Positions 24,924 to 32,147 of a DNA stretch of 64,000 nucleotides are shown one piece after another (position 1 is the first letter of the stretch; each line of letters starts with the position of its first letter). The translations under genes and the position numbers were made by a program. The stretch is from Streptosporangium album (lineage in GTDB: Bacteria; Actinomycetota; Actinomycetes; Streptosporangiales; Streptosporangiaceae): NCBI RefSeq assembly GCF_014203795.1, contig NZ_JACHJU010000002.1, forward strand, positions 806,001 through 870,000, written 5' to 3'. Below the pieces are notes generated by a model, which worked only from the letters and a program-made list of their open reading frames with translations, was not told where the DNA came from and made no database searches.

Positions 24924-25316
24924 GGCGACCGCTCGTCGCTCCCGTCCGGCCGCTCGTCGCACCGTCTCGCTCCGTACGTCGACGGCTACACACCGTTAAT
25001 CGCGCTGACCGGAAAGCATCGGTCGCCCGTCTGGGCGTCCCTCTAGTCTTCCCCTCATTGGAGAGCCGAAACCGCCGCATCAGGGGGACAGAGCCGAAAG
25101 GCTCGAACAAGATCTGGTGCGCGGAATCCCGGATGGCCGCCAACGGCAGGTCATCCGGTTGCCGGCCCCTGCTTTTGGGGGGAGGGGCCGGCGGTCTCCG
25201 GTGAGACGGGACGCCCGCGTCAGCCACTGGCCGGACCGTGATCTGGCCAGCGGGGGCGGCCGGATCACGCAAACGGGCGTCCCGTCCCACCCCGTCGACG
25301 GCGAGGCGGACCGGTG
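24924..25316 (+). other. structured non-coding region between convergent genes
   Basis: 393 bases with no gene. From about 25030 it is unusually rich in nested perfect stems. CCGGATG/CATCCGG encloses GCCG/CGGC. GCCGGCCCC/GGGGCCGGC (25161-25169, 25184-25192) has a 14-nt loop. A 13-bp stem (25205-25217 with 25274-25286) encloses further hairpins. A possible -10 TAGTCT lies at 25044-25049. It could be a small structured RNA, or a set of terminators for the two flanking convergent genes. No known RNA family was matched with confidence. Confidence 0.45.
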
Positions 25317-26156
25317 TCAGCGGGCGCGGAGTTTCTTCAGCAGCTCGATGTCCTCGCGGTGCTTGTCCACGCCGCCCGGGGTCTCGATGCAGAGCGGCAC
25401 TCCGGCGGCGGCCGGGTGACGTATCAGCTCCGCGAAGGGCTCGACGCCGATGTGTCCGGAGCCGATGTTCTCGTGCCGGTCCTTCTTGGAGCCGCAGACG
25501 TCCTTGGAGTCGTTGGCGTGGATCAGCTTGAGACGGCCCGGGGCGACCGCGTGCAGGGCGTCGAAGGTCTCGCGGACGCCTTCGGTGGCCGACAGGTCGT
25601 GGCCGGCGGCGAAGGCGTGGCAGGTGTCCAGGCAGACGCCGGCCTTCGGGTGCCAGTCGAGGGCCGCCAGATAGGGCTCCAGGTCCTGGACGGTCGCGCA
25701 GAGCATCGCGCCCTGTCCCGCCATCGGCTCCAGCAGCAGGTCCGGGCCGTCGTCGGGGATCTCCTCCAGGAGGGGGAGCAGGTGCTCACGCAGCTGACGC
25801 ATGGCGTCGTCGCGGTGCTGGCTCACCGCCGATCCCGTGTGGACCACCAGCCCGGCGGCGCCGATCGCATAGGAGCGCTGCAGGCCGTGCCGCACGGTGG
25901 CCACCGACTTCTCCAGCGTGTCGGCGCTGGGGGAGCCCATGTTGATGAGGTAGGGCGCGTGCACGAAGGAGAGCACGCCCGACTCGCGCAGTTTGACGTC
26001 CTGGACGGGGTTGCCCACGGCGAGCGCCCAGCCGCGGGGGTTGGTGACGAACACCTGGATCACCTCGGCGCCGATGTCCGAGGCGTACTGCAGGCCGCCC
26101 TTTGCCAGGCCGCCGGTGACGGACACCTGTCCGCCGATGAGGGAGAGAGAAGTCAT
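25317..26156 (-). CDS. nfo: endonuclease IV (deoxyribonuclease IV)
   Basis: A 279-aa AP endonuclease of the Nfo family, which cleaves DNA 5' to abasic sites during base-excision repair. The TIM-barrel zinc ligands appear in FVHAPYLIN, GLVVHTGS, LLLEPMAGQG, CLDTCHAFAAGHD, LIHANDSKD, HENIGSGHIG and CIETPG. Length and start (ATG 26156) are normal. It is transcribed away from the Cys-rich protein cluster, 157 bases downstream of that cluster's last gene and separated from it by a terminator. Confidence 0.95.
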   Translation of the reverse strand: MTSLSLIGGQVSVTGGLAKGGLQYASDIGAEVIQVFVTNPRGWALAVGNPVQDVKLRESGVLSFVHAPYLINMGSPSADTLEKSVATVRHGLQRSYAIGAAGLVVHTGSAVSQHRDDAMRQLREHLLPLLEEIPDDGPDLLLEPMAGQGAMLCATVQDLEPYLAALDWHPKAGVCLDTCHAFAAGHDLSATEGVRETFDALHAVAPGRLKLIHANDSKDVCGSKKDRHENIGSGHIGVEPFAELIRHPAAAGVPLCIETPGGVDKHREDIELLKKLRAR

Positions 26157-26275
26157 GGTGCCGCCATTTTAGGCGCTGCGGCCGACAGCCCACCGGCGGT
26201 CGCGGTCACGGTGCGTCCGGCGTCGACGGGGGCTCGTCCCCGGGGGCCCTCGTCGTCCGGGGCGTCGTCCGGGGA

Positions 26276-26306
26276 TGAGTGCGGTGGGTCGTTGCCACCG
26301 CACTCA
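26276..26306 (-). terminator. terminator of the Cys-rich protein cluster
   Basis: A perfect 12-bp inverted repeat (arms TGAGTGCGGTGG / CCACCGCACTCA) with a 7-nt loop, starting 8 bases past the stop of the Cys-rich protein gene. Confidence 0.8.
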
Positions 26307-26313
26307 CCGTCCC

Positions 26314-26649
26314 TCAGGTGCAGGCCCGGTAGTTCACCCGGCAGATGCACAGCGACCCGCCGCTGGTGTAGAAGTCGCAGCAGTCGAAGCGGGACAGGCT
26401 GCTTCCCAGATAGGCGCAGGTCGTCCAGCAGTGGTTGCCGCCACAGGTGTAGGCGTTGCTGCAGCCGCTGGAGCAGCATTTCGTGGCGTTGCAGCAGCCG
26501 CAGGTCGGCGCACCGTAGCAGCCGGCCGGCGCCGCCTCCGCCCGTCCGGGGAACCACGCGTTGGTGGCCACGCCCACGAGCGTCGCCCCGGCGACGGCGA
26601 GGAACTTGTTCCTCGACAGCCGCGTCTTCTTAACCTGCTCGACGATCAT
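26314..26649 (-). CDS. exported Cys-rich protein, MauA (methylamine dehydrogenase light chain)-like
   Basis: A 111-aa preprotein. Residues 1-40 are an export signal with an incomplete twin-arginine motif (LSRNKFLAVAG, RN instead of RR; cleavage near AEA-AP). The 71-residue mature part has 15 cysteines (44, 50, 52, 53, 58, 59, 63, 69, 74, 78, 90, 91, 101, 103, 110), with CC pairs and a DCC..CxC pattern like the methylamine dehydrogenase light chain. It has only one Trp (W75), so a two-Trp TTQ cofactor cannot form. ATG 26649 overlaps the upstream thioredoxin gene (ATGA), and the gene is last in its operon. Function unknown; likely a disulfide-locked secreted or bound protein. Confidence 0.75.
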   Translation of the reverse strand: MIVEQVKKTRLSRNKFLAVAGATLVGVATNAWFPGRAEAAPAGCYGAPTCGCCNATKCCSSGCSNAYTCGGNHCWTTCAYLGSSLSRFDCCDFYTSGGSLCICRVNYRACT

Positions 26650-27173
26650 GCTTGGATCTCCTCCGATACGGCCAGTCTCTGTTCCCACAACACCTCGAGG
26701 GCGGCGGCGCTGTTGGCGTCGCTGCCCTGCCCGACGGCGACCATGAACCCATCACGCTGCAGGATGGCGCTCGGCCACATCGCCATGGGCAGTTCCCTGT
26801 CCACGGCCTCGGCCCGTTCTCCTTCGATGACCGTGACGTGCGGCGGGAGCATCGCGACCAGTTCGGCGTTGGAGTCGCCGACGACGCACGCCACCATCTG
26901 GCGGCCCGCGAACCTGTCCAGGTCGGCCGCCAGGCCGAGACAGGTTCCGCAGGTGCTCGACATGAAGACCACCAACGCGTCCTGCGTCGCGTCGGGGATC
27001 AGCTGGATGAGGAGGTCCGGTAGTTTCCTGCCGATGATCAACTGGCTGGAGGGATCGATGCCGCGCCCGGTGAGGCGTAGCCGGAGCTCCGCGATCCCCC
27101 GCAGGCAGGCCAGGAAGGCCACCGTGAGGACGACGCATGCCGCCACCACCACGACGGCGAGAACCCGGTCCAT
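26646..27173 (-). CDS. membrane-anchored thioredoxin-like protein (MauD-type), second copy
   Basis: A 175-aa protein: one N-terminal membrane span (about 3-25), a basic linker, then a thioredoxin fold with the redox pair C75-G-T-C78 (FMSSTCGTC) and a late GxxWPS-type loop (MAMWPSAIL). It faces outside and resembles MauD, which helps form disulfides in the methylamine dehydrogenase light chain. It overlaps the upstream gene by one base (TGATG) and the Cys-rich gene by four. The tight coupling argues that the Cys-rich protein is its client. Confidence 0.75.
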   Translation of the reverse strand: MDRVLAVVVVAACVVLTVAFLACLRGIAELRLRLTGRGIDPSSQLIIGRKLPDLLIQLIPDATQDALVVFMSSTCGTCLGLAADLDRFAGRQMVACVVGDSNAELVAMLPPHVTVIEGERAEAVDRELPMAMWPSAILQRDGFMVAVGQGSDANSAAALEVLWEQRLAVSEEIQA

Positions 27174-27688
27174 CAAGCCCGCCTGGTCCGTCGCATGAAG
27201 TGGACGGTCAGGGTGCCGTCCACGCGGTTGTCGAAGCACTCCAGGGTGACGAAGTCGCCGGCCTTCAGCGGATCGGCCAGCGGCTTGGCCGACGGCTCCG
27301 GCGCGAGCTCCTCGTAGTGCAGCGTCCGCGGGTCGAGCCGGCACGTCTGACCCGCGACCGTGATGCGGTCGGGGGCGACGTCCGTGATGCGGCCGGTGAC
27401 GTTGCGGTGCAGGGTGACGGCGACCCGTGCACCCGGTGTCGGTTCGTCGAGCACGACGAGGTCGCCCGGCCTGAGCGCCCAGCCGTACGGCAACTCCTCG
27501 GCCTGCGCGGCGACGGGCTCGGCGGCCGTGAGGCTCGCCGACTGCCCGTAGCCGCGGACGGTGACGTCCCGGCCCGAGCCGGCGACCAGGACGGCGACCG
27601 GGGCATCGGACGGCGGTAGCGGCGATTCGCCGGCCCTGTTCCGGAATGCTCCGGAGAACAGGCCACGTCTGGTCGTTTCCTCCTCCAT
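27173..27688 (-). CDS. conserved-looking soluble protein of unknown function in the Cys-rich cluster
   Basis: 171 residues, no signal peptide or membrane span, and no family recognised. The sequence looks beta-rich with repeated short domains around LRPGDLVVLDEP, VAVTLHRNVTGRITDV and LKAGDFVTLECFDNRVDGTLTVHF. A charged N-terminus (MEEETTRRGLFSG) could be a recognition or targeting element. ATG 27688 has AGAGGAAG as ribosome-binding site. It overlaps the following thioredoxin-like gene by one base, so it is probably part of the same machinery, perhaps a cytoplasmic partner of the Cys-rich precursor (speculative). Confidence 0.6.
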   Translation of the reverse strand: MEEETTRRGLFSGAFRNRAGESPLPPSDAPVAVLVAGSGRDVTVRGYGQSASLTAAEPVAAQAEELPYGWALRPGDLVVLDEPTPGARVAVTLHRNVTGRITDVAPDRITVAGQTCRLDPRTLHYEELAPEPSAKPLADPLKAGDFVTLECFDNRVDGTLTVHFMRRTRRA

Positions 27689-27729
27689 GACTGCTTCCTC
27701 TCTGTTGGTGACAACAACGGTCTGGTGGG

Positions 27730-28272
27730 TTACAGCAACGGGACGAGAACGGAGCACAGGGCGCCGAGCGCGGCGACGGCCAGCAGGTCGGTGGCGGGGC
27801 GGACCCGCGTGATCCCGCCGCCGATCCAGATGTCCGCCGCGGCGAGCAGCACGGAGACGCCGACCCTGCTCACCGCGAAGACGGCGTAGCCGATCGCCCC
27901 CAGGACCGGGTCGGCCACGACGAAGGCGGTCAGCGGGACGAGGTAGAAGAGCCAGAAACCGATGCGCGTGGTGAACCCGAGACCGAGTGCGAGACCGTTG
28001 TACGCGGCGGTACGCCAGTCCTGGTAAAGCAGCCAGCCGGGAGCCGTCTCGCGGTCCAGCTGCCACGGGACCGGCCGGACGACCACGCCCACGGCGACGG
28101 CCGACACGGCGACCACGGCCAGCAGCGCCCGCATCGCGGGCTGCAGAGCCGAGCCGAGGAGGCCGAGGAGAGACCCGGTGAGCGCCGCTCCGGCGATCGC
28201 GGAGAGCAGGAGTACGGCACCGGCCACCACCGGGGAACCGAAGCACCCGGACACGCGGGCGCGCGTGATCAT
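27730..28272 (-). CDS. polytopic membrane protein of the Cys-rich cluster
   Basis: 180 residues from ATG 28272 (a GTG at 28281 would add three), with five or six hydrophobic spans such as VAGAVLLLSAIAGAALTGSL, FWLFYLVPLTAFVV and LLAVAALGALCSVLVPLL. Only two cysteines occur, not in a CxxC pattern, so a DsbD- or CcdA-like role is not supported. The gene begins 19 bases after the small membrane protein. Family unknown; it could be a transport or anchoring component of the module. Confidence 0.6.
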   Translation of the reverse strand: MITRARVSGCFGSPVVAGAVLLLSAIAGAALTGSLLGLLGSALQPAMRALLAVVAVSAVAVGVVVRPVPWQLDRETAPGWLLYQDWRTAAYNGLALGLGFTTRIGFWLFYLVPLTAFVVADPVLGAIGYAVFAVSRVGVSVLLAAADIWIGGGITRVRPATDLLAVAALGALCSVLVPLL

Positions 28273-28290
28273 GACGATCACGTTCGGGCC

Positions 28291-28449
28291 TCAAGGGAGG
28301 GTCTGCTGGGCGATGCCCACGATCAGCGCCGCCGTGGCGAGCAGCGCCCACGGTTCCAGGCCGACCAGCCGGCCGGCGAGCGCGCCGAGGCCGGCCAGGG
28401 GTATCGCCACCGCCGGTCTGATCCACGAGCCCGTCGCAACACCGCCCAT
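28291..28449 (-). CDS. 52-residue membrane protein of the Cys-rich cluster
   Basis: A short open frame with an ATG at 28449, a GGGAG ribosome-binding site six to eight bases upstream, and a TGA at 28291. It encodes MGGVATGSWIRPAVAIPLAG, then two hydrophobic segments (about 12-27 and 34-48) ending AQQTLP. Spacing of 11 and 18 bases to its neighbours fits an operon gene. Too small to classify; it may be a subunit of the neighbouring polytopic protein. Confidence 0.6.
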   Translation of the reverse strand: MGGVATGSWIRPAVAIPLAGLGALAGRLVGLEPWALLATAALIVGIAQQTLP

Positions 28450-28460
28450 CGGCGTCTCCC

Positions 28461-28985
28461 TCAGCCGTCCGTCGTGGAGGCGACCGCGCCGTGGGCGGCT
28501 CGCCGGAGATGCTCGAGGTCGCCCGGGTGACGCAGGACGCCCTTACCCACCACCAGGCCCTCGGACAGCGCCACGCCGAAGGGGCCGGAGCGGACCTTGT
28601 ACCGCTCCCTGACGGTGGTCGCCTCGTCCCCCACCAGCGCCCGCGCGTCGCCGGGCAGGAGCTCCCTGACACCGGCGCCCGAGCCCGCCAGGGTGCCGTC
28701 GCTGATCACGCAGGCGAACTCGCGGGGATCGGCGGACCCCGCCACCTCCGCCGCCATCTCGTGGCAGGGCGCGCAGTCGCCGAAGAAGAACAGGACCACG
28801 TCGTCGGGCCGCAGGCCGGGGAATCGCGGGGCGAGCGCGCCGATGGCGAGGCCGTCCGCGGGCGCGGCTCCGCTCGCCGCCACGCGGTCCTGAAGGATCG
28901 ACAGCTCACGCCGTACGACCAGTAGCCCGACGCTGAGGAGGAGCATCCAGGCGAGCGATGCGATGATCAATCCAGTGTAGTCCAT
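28461..28985 (-). CDS. membrane-anchored thioredoxin-like protein (MauD/TlpA-type), first copy
   Basis: 174 residues: a membrane span at 5-24, a linker, then a thioredoxin-like domain with C71-A-P-C74 in FFFGDCAPCHEM, which matches MauD/TlpA-type extracytoplasmic oxidoreductases. The C-terminal region contains YKVRSGPFGVALSEGLVV in place of the classical cis-Pro segment. ATG 28985 has AGGGG upstream and lies one base after the MauE-like stop. With the MauE-like protein it probably forms the membrane redox couple that oxidises the exported Cys-rich protein. Confidence 0.78.
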   Translation of the reverse strand: MDYTGLIIASLAWMLLLSVGLLVVRRELSILQDRVAASGAAPADGLAIGALAPRFPGLRPDDVVLFFFGDCAPCHEMAAEVAGSADPREFACVISDGTLAGSGAGVRELLPGDARALVGDEATTVRERYKVRSGPFGVALSEGLVVGKGVLRHPGDLEHLRRAAHGAVASTTDG

Positions 28986-28986
28986 G

Positions 28987-29523
28987 TCATCGCCCCTGAC
29001 CGTCAAGCTGGATGCTGAACGGCTTCACTACAGCGAGTGTGGATATCAGTAAATATCCGCAGGTCACTACTGTTCCTATTAGGAGTCCTGAAATGCGCTG
29101 GTCCATTGTGGGCACCGCGGGTGCGACCGCGACGGACAGCGCGACGCCGATCAGGACGAGGTTCCTGACCACGGTGACCCACGACGTCCTCTCGCCCGTC
29201 CCGAAGCAGGCGCACTCCACGTTCTGGCCCACCGCGAGTGATCGCACGATCACCGCGGTGAAGGCGACCAGGAGCAGGAGGGCGGCGGCCGAGGCCGGGA
29301 GCAGGGCCGGGCTCAGCGCGACGGCGAGGCCGACCGCGACTTCGACGGCCCCGAGCAGTCGGCCCAGGGCGGGTCTCACCCGGCTGGCGACCCCGAAACG
29401 GACGAGGGTGATCGCGAGCTCGAACGGTCTTTTGATCTTGGGGATACCACTGGCGACGAATAGGGCCGCGAGAAGTCCGCAGCCCATACCGACTAAATCG
29501 GCTAAGCCCATGGACGTGATCAT
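28987..29523 (-). CDS. MauE/DoxX-like membrane protein
   Basis: 178 residues with about five membrane spans and the paired cysteines C104/C106 in VECACFGTG, the signature of MauE-type proteins that support disulfide formation in the methylamine dehydrogenase light chain. It is the first gene of the leftward cluster. Starts at ATG 29523 or ATG 29511 are both possible and neither has a good ribosome-binding site, so leaderless translation is possible. Its 5' end is noticeably AT-rich compared with the rest of the window. Confidence 0.8.
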   Translation of the reverse strand: MITSMGLADLVGMGCGLLAALFVASGIPKIKRPFELAITLVRFGVASRVRPALGRLLGAVEVAVGLAVALSPALLPASAAALLLLVAFTAVIVRSLAVGQNVECACFGTGERTSWVTVVRNLVLIGVALSVAVAPAVPTMDQRISGLLIGTVVTCGYLLISTLAVVKPFSIQLDGQGR

Positions 29524-29546
29524 AAATGTGCGGGATATTTTGATCA

Positions 29547-30056
29547 ATGGTTAGATCAAGAGTTTTGCCGCTGTTAATGGTATTTGTCATGATTTTGAGT
29601 CAAGTTGCCTGTTCAGCGGATCAGCCGGTCGTGAAACAGGCGCCGAGCGTGCTCGCCTGGACGAGTCCCGTCTCCCCGCCGGCCACCCCGAAGGACGGCG
29701 TGCCGTGCGTCGACGTCGACAGGGCCGGTGAGAAGGGAGCCTCGGCGGGCGGCGTGCGTGCCGGCCCCTTCGGCCGGACGCTCCGGCAGCAGCACGGCGG
29801 CGTGGCCAAGCTGTGGGTCGCCCAGGACCCCCACAAGGGGTCGGCGGACGCGCTGATCAAGGTCGACCACGTGGAGTCGGGCACGATCGCCTACTACGTC
29901 CGCGACGCCGCGGCGACCTCCACCCCCCTCAACGACGACGGCACGCCCTCCCGCGACTCGATCTACCCCGGCTCCGTCCTGCTCCCCGCCGACGGGCACG
30001 TCCGCATCACGGTCACCATCGGGCGCGCCTCCGGATGCTTCGCGGCGACGCTGTAG
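29547..30056 (+). CDS. putative lipoprotein divergent from the Cys-rich cluster
   Basis: 169 residues with a lipoprotein-type signal (LPLLMVFVMILSQVAC, lipidated C22). The mature part has two further cysteines (in GVPCVDV and ASGCFAATL) and a beta-rich C-terminus ending in a domain like VLLPADGHVRITVTIGR. No family recognised. The start lies only 23 bases from the MauE-like ATG, so the two transcripts must use overlapping promoters, which suggests shared control. The first 60 codons are AT-rich, unlike the rest of the gene. Confidence 0.65.
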   Translation: MVRSRVLPLLMVFVMILSQVACSADQPVVKQAPSVLAWTSPVSPPATPKDGVPCVDVDRAGEKGASAGGVRAGPFGRTLRQQHGGVAKLWVAQDPHKGSADALIKVDHVESGTIAYYVRDAAATSTPLNDDGTPSRDSIYPGSVLLPADGHVRITVTIGRASGCFAATL

Positions 30057-30290
30057 GCGAGCGTGACAGGTCCTTCCCGCGGCGCCGAGCGCGTCCCGCC
30101 GGCCGCGCGGAGGCCCGCTCCGGCAGACGCCATCGCGCGATCGCGCCCATGCCCGGGCGGTCACGGCCCTCTCCGTCGAACGGAACCGCCCCGCTTTGGA
30201 GCATGACACGAAAACGCGGGGCGAACCTTTAGCCCACTTGGGAGTTCTCGCTGCTGGACCCGGTGTGGTGGCGGTGTGTGTACTGCTCCC

Positions 30291-30896
30291 ATGCCGAAAG
30301 TGAATTCCGCGGCACGGGTGCCCGGTCTGGCCGGCTTCAACGCGCTCAGCGCGGCCGAGGCCGAGGACGGGTTGCTGGCGTGCTGCGCGTCCCGGGCCTT
30401 CGCCCACGAGGTGGCCGCGCGGCGCCCCTACCGGGACCTCGCCGGACTGGCCGAGGCCGCAGAGGCGGCCGTCCGCGGCCTGACCTGGCCGGACGTCCAG
30501 GAGGCGCTGGCCGCGCACCCCAGAATAGGCGAGCCGCCCCGCGACGGCGGCCGGGCCGCACCCGCATCCGTGGCGAGAACAGCCGAGCCGCCCCGCTATG
30601 GCGGAGCCGCGGAGGCAGGGGGGCGGGAGGCGTCCTGGTCGCGTCGGGAGCAGTCCGGCGTGGAGGCGGCCGGTCAGGCGGTGCTCGACGGTCTCGCCGA
30701 GGGCAACCGTGCCTACGAGGAGCGCTTCGGCCACGTCTACCTGATCTGCGCCACCGGCATGGCGGCCAAGGAGATGCTGGACCGCCTGCGGGAACGGCTC
30801 CGCAACGACGAGACCACCGAGCGCGGCGTCGTCCGGACCGAGCTCGCCAGAATCACCCGCCTGCGCGTGGCCAAGCTGCTGGGGGAGGAAGCGTGA
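30291..30896 (+). CDS. uraD: 2-oxo-4-hydroxy-4-carboxy-5-ureidoimidazoline decarboxylase
   Basis: A 201-aa OHCU decarboxylase, the last step from urate to S-allantoin. It shows FNALSAAEAEDGLLACCASRAF, the catalytic AHPRIGE motif, SRREQSGV, NRAYEERFGHVYLICATG and RVAKLL. It is about 30 residues longer than usual because of an Ala/Gly/Pro-rich in-frame insertion right after HPRIG, made of two copies of a 20-bp repeat (30531-30550, 30585-30604). First gene of the purine catabolic cluster. ATG 30291 fits the family start better than GTG 30276. Confidence 0.9.
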   Translation: MPKVNSAARVPGLAGFNALSAAEAEDGLLACCASRAFAHEVAARRPYRDLAGLAEAAEAAVRGLTWPDVQEALAAHPRIGEPPRDGGRAAPASVARTAEPPRYGGAAEAGGREASWSRREQSGVEAAGQAVLDGLAEGNRAYEERFGHVYLICATGMAAKEMLDRLRERLRNDETTERGVVRTELARITRLRVAKLLGEEA

Positions 30897-30933
30897 GCGA
30901 GCCGTACAGGGCCCGGCCGGCGGGAGGGGCCGG

Positions 30934-31245
30934 ATGAGCCTGTCCACGCATGTTCTGGACGCCGCGCTGGGCAGACCCGCGGTGGGCGTCGCCGTACGGC
31001 TGGAGAGGGCGGGCACCGTGCTCGCCGAGGGCGTCACCGACGCCGACGGCCGGATCGGCGGATGGACGCCCGGCGCGGGTGCCCACCGGCTGGTCTTCGA
31101 CACCGGCGGCTACTTCGCCGCCCGGGCGGTGGACGCCTTCTACCCGGAGGTGGCGATCGACTTCACGGTCACGGACCCCGGCGAGCACTACCACGTGCCC
31201 CTGTTGCTGAGCCCGTTCGCCTATTCGACGTACCGAGGGAGCTAG
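30934..31245 (+). CDS. uraH: 5-hydroxyisourate hydrolase
   Basis: A 103-aa transthyretin-related protein that hydrolyses 5-hydroxyisourate to OHCU. The family N-terminus STHVLDAALGRPA and the C-terminal tetrapeptide YRGS are both present, with catalytic His and Arg positions kept (STHVLD, AGAHRLVF, HYHVPLLLSPF). It lies 37 bases after uraD and 2 bases before the urate oxidase start, in the order in which the three proteins are used in reverse. Confidence 0.95.
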   Translation: MSLSTHVLDAALGRPAVGVAVRLERAGTVLAEGVTDADGRIGGWTPGAGAHRLVFDTGGYFAARAVDAFYPEVAIDFTVTDPGEHYHVPLLLSPFAYSTYRGS

Positions 31246-31247
31246 GC

Positions 31248-32147
31248 ATGGCCGTCATTCTCGGCCCGAACCGCTACGGCAAGGCGGAGATCCGTCTGGT
31301 CCGCGTCGCCAGGGACGCCGGCGTCCACCACATCAAGGACGTCAACGTCGGCTCCGCCCTCTCCGGCGACATGGACGATGTCCACCTGAGCGGCGACAAC
31401 AGCGCCGTCCTGCCGACGGACACGCAGAAGAACACGACCTATGTCTTCGCCAGGAAGTACGGGGTGGACCAGATCGAGGACTTCGCGCTCCTGCTGGCCC
31501 GCCACTACGTGGACTCCCAGCCCGCCGTGCACCACGCCCGGGTGGAGATCGAGGAGTATTTCTGGGACCGCGTCCCCCTCCCCGGGCCGCGCGCCGAGCG
31601 GCACTCCTTCGTCCGCTCGGGCAGGGAGGTGCGCACCTGCGTCGTCCATCACGACCGGGACGGGACCACCACCGTGGTCTCCGGGCTGAAGGACCTGGTG
31701 GTGCTCAACTCGACCGGCTCGGAGTTCTCCGGCTTCGCCGTGGACGAGTACACCACGCTCCAGCCGACCACCGACCGCGTGCTGGCCACCGAGGTGTCGG
31801 CCCGATGGCGCCATGCCTCCGGGGCCTCTCCGGCCGACGGGTCACACGGGTTCGGCGAGTCGTACAGTGAGGTACGGCGATGCCTGCTGGAGGCGTTCGC
31901 CGGCACGCACAGCCTGTCGTTGCAGCAGACCCTCTACGCGATGGGCAGGCGGGTGCTGGAGACGCGCGACGAGATCTGTGAGGTGCGCCTGGCGATGCCG
32001 AACAAGCACCACTTCCCGGTGGACCTGACCCCGTTCGGGCTGGACAACCCGGGCGAGGTGTTCTACGCCGCCGACCGTCCCTACGGGCTGATCGAAGGCG
32101 CCGTGCTCGACGACGACGCCCCCGCCGCCCACTCCGCCTGGGAGTGA
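31248..32147 (+). CDS. uaZ: urate oxidase (factor-independent urate hydroxylase)
   Basis: A 299-aa uricase that oxidises urate to 5-hydroxyisourate with O2 and no cofactor. Motifs include GPNRYGKAEIRLVRV (catalytic Lys), LPTDTQKNTTY (catalytic Thr), VLNSTGSEFSGF and NKHHFPVDL (His). The length is normal. ATG 31248 follows an AGGGAGC sequence and lies two bases after uraH. Its TGA overlaps the ATG of the FAD subunit (TGATG), so the operon continues. Confidence 0.96.
   Translation: MAVILGPNRYGKAEIRLVRVARDAGVHHIKDVNVGSALSGDMDDVHLSGDNSAVLPTDTQKNTTYVFARKYGVDQIEDFALLLARHYVDSQPAVHHARVEIEEYFWDRVPLPGPRAERHSFVRSGREVRTCVVHHDRDGTTTVVSGLKDLVVLNSTGSEFSGFAVDEYTTLQPTTDRVLATEVSARWRHASGASPADGSHGFGESYSEVRRCLLEAFAGTHSLSLQQTLYAMGRRVLETRDEICEVRLAMPNKHHFPVDLTPFGLDNPGEVFYAADRPYGLIEGAVLDDDAPAAHSAWE

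Noticed and set aside
25056-25290. Cobalamin or c-di-AMP riboswitch
   Set aside because: Some core-like bases occur, but the B12 box or ydaO core is missing and no gene follows on the plus strand.
26314-26649. True methylamine dehydrogenase light chain with TTQ cofactor
   Set aside because: Only one Trp lies in the mature part and there is no heavy chain, MauG or amicyanin gene nearby.
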